Assembly (NCBI RefSeq): GCF_024362365.1
Contig: NZ_CP101464.1
Location: 1,674,001 to 1,738,000 of the forward strand
Direction: 5' to 3'
DNA length: 64,000 nt
Source of the DNA: Janibacter sp. CX7
GTDB lineage: Bacteria > Actinomycetota > Actinomycetes > Actinomycetales > Dermatophilaceae
Positions 61,981 through 64,000 of this stretch are shown piece by piece. Positions within the stretch are counted from its first letter, which is position 1; the number at the start of each line of letters is the position of its first letter. Position numbers and translations under genes: made by a program. Under the pieces are notes generated by a model, which saw only the letters and a program-made list of their open reading frames with translations, made no database searches and had not been told where the DNA came from.

Positions 61981-62010
61981 GGCGAACCTTCCGGACAGGG
62001 GTCAGTCGTC

Positions 62011-62100
62011 CGGAGGTCTCTCCCACCCTGGTGGGCCGGTGCCCCGGGCCGGAGACCGGCCGTGTTGACGAGACACCGCTCGGGGATACTCCCCTCCGCT
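62011..62100 (-). promoter_or_regulatory. yybP-ykoY manganese riboswitch upstream of terC
   Basis: On the minus strand the leader contains the family landmarks in order: GAGGGGAGTA (62096-62087), CTCGTCAACACGGCCGG, GGCCCGGGGCACCGGCC and GAGAGACCTCCG (62022-62011). The paired GC-rich P-elements and conserved GGGGAGTA and GTCA loops are those of the yybP-ykoY RNA, which senses Mn2+ and normally switches on TerC-type exporters. The terC start lies about 30 nt past its end. Confidence 0.85.
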
Positions 62101-62176
62101 GGCTTCTCGAAGTCTCTCACGTCACACGCCCCGGTGCGGGGACGCGTCGGCGACCGGACCGCCTCGGGGTCCCCAA
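62101..62176 (-). other. Short gap between uvrB and the terC riboswitch
   Basis: The 76-bp gap has GGGGACCCC and CCCCGCACCGGGG small hairpins on the minus strand, which may end uvrB transcription. The promoter of the riboswitch RNA should lie here, but no convincing pair of boxes was seen. Confidence 0.3.
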
Positions 62177-64000
62177 TCAGCGGGTGGCGGCGGTCATCTG
62201 CCTCAGCTCCTTCTTGAGGTCCCCGATCTCGTCGCGCAGGCGCGCCGCGAGCTCGAAGTGCAGGTCCGTCGCCGCCTGGTGCATCTGGTCGGTGAGCTCC
62301 TGGATGAGCCGGGCCAGCTCGCCCGCCGGGAGGTCCCGATCACGCCGGGCGGTCGACTCGTCGGGTGCCGCGGCGAGCTTGCCGCCCTTGCCCCGGCTCT
62401 GGCTGCGGCCCGAGCCGAGCAGCGCGTCGGTGTCGGCGTCCTCGCGCTGGAGCATGTCGGTGATGTCGGCGATCTTCTTGCGCAGGGGCTGCGGGTCGAC
62501 CCCGTGCTCGCGGTTGTAGGCGATCTGCTTGTCGCGTCGACGCTGGGTCTCGTCGAGCGCCTCCTGCATCGACGGGGTGATCTTGTCGGCGTACATGTGC
62601 ACCTGGCCGGAGACATTGCGCGCCGCGCGACCGATCGTCTGGATGAGCGACCGGGCGCTGCGCAGGAAGCCCTCCTTGTCGGCGTCGAGGATGCTCACGA
62701 GCGAGACCTCGGGCAGGTCGAGACCCTCGCGCAGGAGGTTGATGCCGACGAGGACGTCGAACTCGCCGAGCCGCAGCTCGCGCAGCAGCTCGACGCGCCG
62801 CAGGGTGTCGATGTCGGAGTGCAGATAGCGCACCCGCACGCCCTTGTCGAGCAGGTAGTCGGTAAGGTCCTCCGCCATCTTCTTCGTCAGGGTCGTCACG
62901 AGAACCCGCTCGTCGCGCTCCGCACGGGCGCGGATCTCGTGGAGCAGGTCGTCGATCTGGCCCTTGGTCGGCTTGAGGACCACCTCGGGGTCGACGAGAC
63001 CCGTCGGGCGGATCACCTGCTCGACGTGCCCGTCGGACTTGGCCATCTCGTAGTCGCCCGGCGTCGCCGAGAGGTAGACCGTCTGCCCGATGCGCTCGAG
63101 GAACTCCTCCCAGGTGAGCGGACGGTTGTCCATCGCGCTGGGGAGCCGGAAGCCGTGCTCGACGAGGGTGCGCTTGCGCGAGGCGTCGCCCTCGTACATC
63201 GCGCCGATCTGGGGCACCGTCTGGTGCGACTCGTCGATGACGAGCAGGAAGTCCTCGGGGAAGTAGTCGAGCAGGCAGTTGGGTGCCGAGCCGGGCGAGC
63301 GCCCGTCGATGTGCATCGAGTAGTTCTCGATCCCCGCGCAGCTGCCGACCTGACGCATCATCTCGATGTCATAGGTCGTGCGCATGCGCAGGCGCTGCGC
63401 CTCGAGCATCTTGCCCTGGCGCTCGAGGGTGGCCAGCTGCTCCTCGAGCTCGCGCTCGATGCCGGAGATCGCCCGCTCCATGCGCTCGGGCCCGGCGACG
63501 TAGTGCGTGGCGGGGAAGACGTGGACGGTCTGCTCCTCGCGCACGACCTCGCCGGTCAGCGGGTGCAGCGTGTGGATCGCCTCGATCTCGTCGCCGAAGA
63601 ACTCGATCCGCACGGCGAGCTCCTCGTAGACCGGGATGATCTCCACCGTGTCGCCGCGCACGCGGAAGGTGCCGCGGGTGAAGGCGAGGTCGTTGCGCGT
63701 GTACTGCATGGTGACGAACTGCCGCAGCAGCTCGTCGCGGTCGATCTCGTCGCCGACGCGCAGGTTGACCATCCGGTCGACGTACTCCTGCGGGGTGCCC
63801 AGGCCGTAGATGCACGAGACCGAGGCGACGACGACCACGTCGCGCCGGGTGAGCAGGCTGTTGGTCGCGCTGTGCCGCAGCCGCTCGACCTCCTCGTTGA
63901 TCGAGCTGTCCTTCTCGATGTAGGTGTCGGTCTGCGGGACGTAGGCCTCGGGCTGGAAGTAGTCGTAGTAGCTGACGAAGTACTCGACGGCGTTGTTGGG
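62177..64000 (-). CDS. uvrB: UvrABC excision repair helicase subunit UvrB (5' end beyond edge)
   Basis: UvrB verifies lesions and hands DNA to UvrC. The visible 607 residues begin at [19 protein letters not shown]. About 80-90 N-terminal residues with the P-loop are cut off by the edge. [27 protein letters not shown] is the region entering the beta-hairpin; [17 protein letters not shown] is helicase motif II and [15 protein letters not shown] a later motif. The C-terminal UVR domain is [26 protein letters not shown]. The frame is open without interruption to the edge. uvrA and uvrC are also in this window. Confidence 0.97.
   Translation of the reverse strand, partial: PNNAVEYFVSYYDYFQPEAYVPQTDTYIEKDSSINEEVERLRHSATNSLLTRRDVVVVASVSCIYGLGTPQEYVDRMVNLRVGDEIDRDELLRQFVTMQYTRNDLAFTRGTFRVRGDTVEIIPVYEELAVRIEFFGDEIEAIHTLHPLTGEVVREEQTVHVFPATHYVAGPERMERAISGIERELEEQLATLERQGKMLEAQRLRMRTTYDIEMMRQVGSCAGIENYSMHIDGRSPGSAPNCLLDYFPEDFLLVIDESHQTVPQIGAMYEGDASRKRTLVEHGFRLPSAMDNRPLTWEEFLERIGQTVYLSATPGDYEMAKSDGHVEQVIRPTGLVDPEVVLKPTKGQIDDLLHEIRARAERDERVLVTTLTKKMAEDLTDYLLDKGVRVRYLHSDIDTLRRVELLRELRLGEFDVLVGINLLREGLDLPEVSLVSILDADKEGFLRSARSLIQTIGRAARNVSGQVHMYADKITPSMQEALDETQRRRDKQIAYNREHGVDPQPLRKKIADITDMLQREDADTDALLGSGRSQSRGKGGKLAAAPDESTARRDRDLPAGELARLIQELTDQMHQAATDLHFELAARLRDEIGDLKKELRQMTAATR

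Overview
The window reads as a chromosomal segment of a high-GC (about 70%) actinobacterium. Diagnostic genes are whiA, rbpA, opcA, a GlgM-type glycogen synthase, a mabA/inhA-like fabG-fabI pair and an acVLRF1 peptidyl-tRNA hydrolase. Gene content and order fit the Micrococcales, perhaps an Intrasporangiaceae-like lineage; that placement is inference. Coding density is very high. Many genes overlap by ATGA/GTGA/TGATG. No rRNA, tRNA, CRISPR array, prophage or insertion sequence was seen. Both edges cut a gene: an NfeD-like gene on the left and uvrB on the right.

Layout. 1-5.8 kb: NfeD-like protein, ABC ATPase, hypothetical and GNAT genes, the divergent glgM/glgC pair (ADP-glucose to maltose-1-phosphate and glycogen) and serB. 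6-9 kb: fabG-fabI, a DUF3099 gene, a small Cys/His protein and SURF1. 9-16.7 kb: an exporter-type ABC protein, a sulfite-reduction operon (sir-cysH-siroheme chelatase), an ABC-F ATPase and a zinc peptidase. 16.7-18.7 kb: a large secreted BNR_4-type protein. 18.8-26 kb: a complete sufR-B-D-ferredoxin-C-S-U-T operon ending in acVLRF1. 26-29.7 kb: an ABC-2 exporter and the heme A genes ctaA and ctaB. 29.8-38.2 kb: a pentose-phosphate operon (tkt-tal-pgi-zwf-opcA-pgl). 38.4-47.6 kb: rbpA, secG, tpiA-pgk-gap, whiA-yvcK-rapZ-uvrC and a Rieske lipoprotein, all leftward. 47.8-53.4 kb: a branched-chain amino-acid ABC transporter (livJHMGF). 53.7-64 kb: uvrA, a GH15 trehalase-like gene with a metallo-hydrolase, divergent LysE and EamA exporters, terC behind a yybP-ykoY manganese riboswitch, and uvrB.

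The genes are mostly core metabolism; the unexpected signal is in the DNA between and across them. (1) The 9-mer CGAAGGGGG occurs 36 times by hand count, exactly 18 per strand, against about 2 expected from base composition. It lies in genes, in leaders just 5' of Shine-Dalgarno sites, and as inverted pairs in hairpins. (2) Three roughly 100-bp hairpins (5886-5986, 28579-28682, 53453-53548) share a conserved inner stem and a conserved 7-nt one-sided bulge ending ATCAA. Their outer arms change but stay complementary, and each fills a 270-282-bp gap between convergent genes. (3) A perfect 62-bp palindrome separates pgl and rbpA. (4) At least 13 starts sit 6-8 nt after a TANNNT box, implying widespread leaderless transcription; one divergent pair (lysE/eamA) has only 23 bp between start codons and overlapping -10 boxes.
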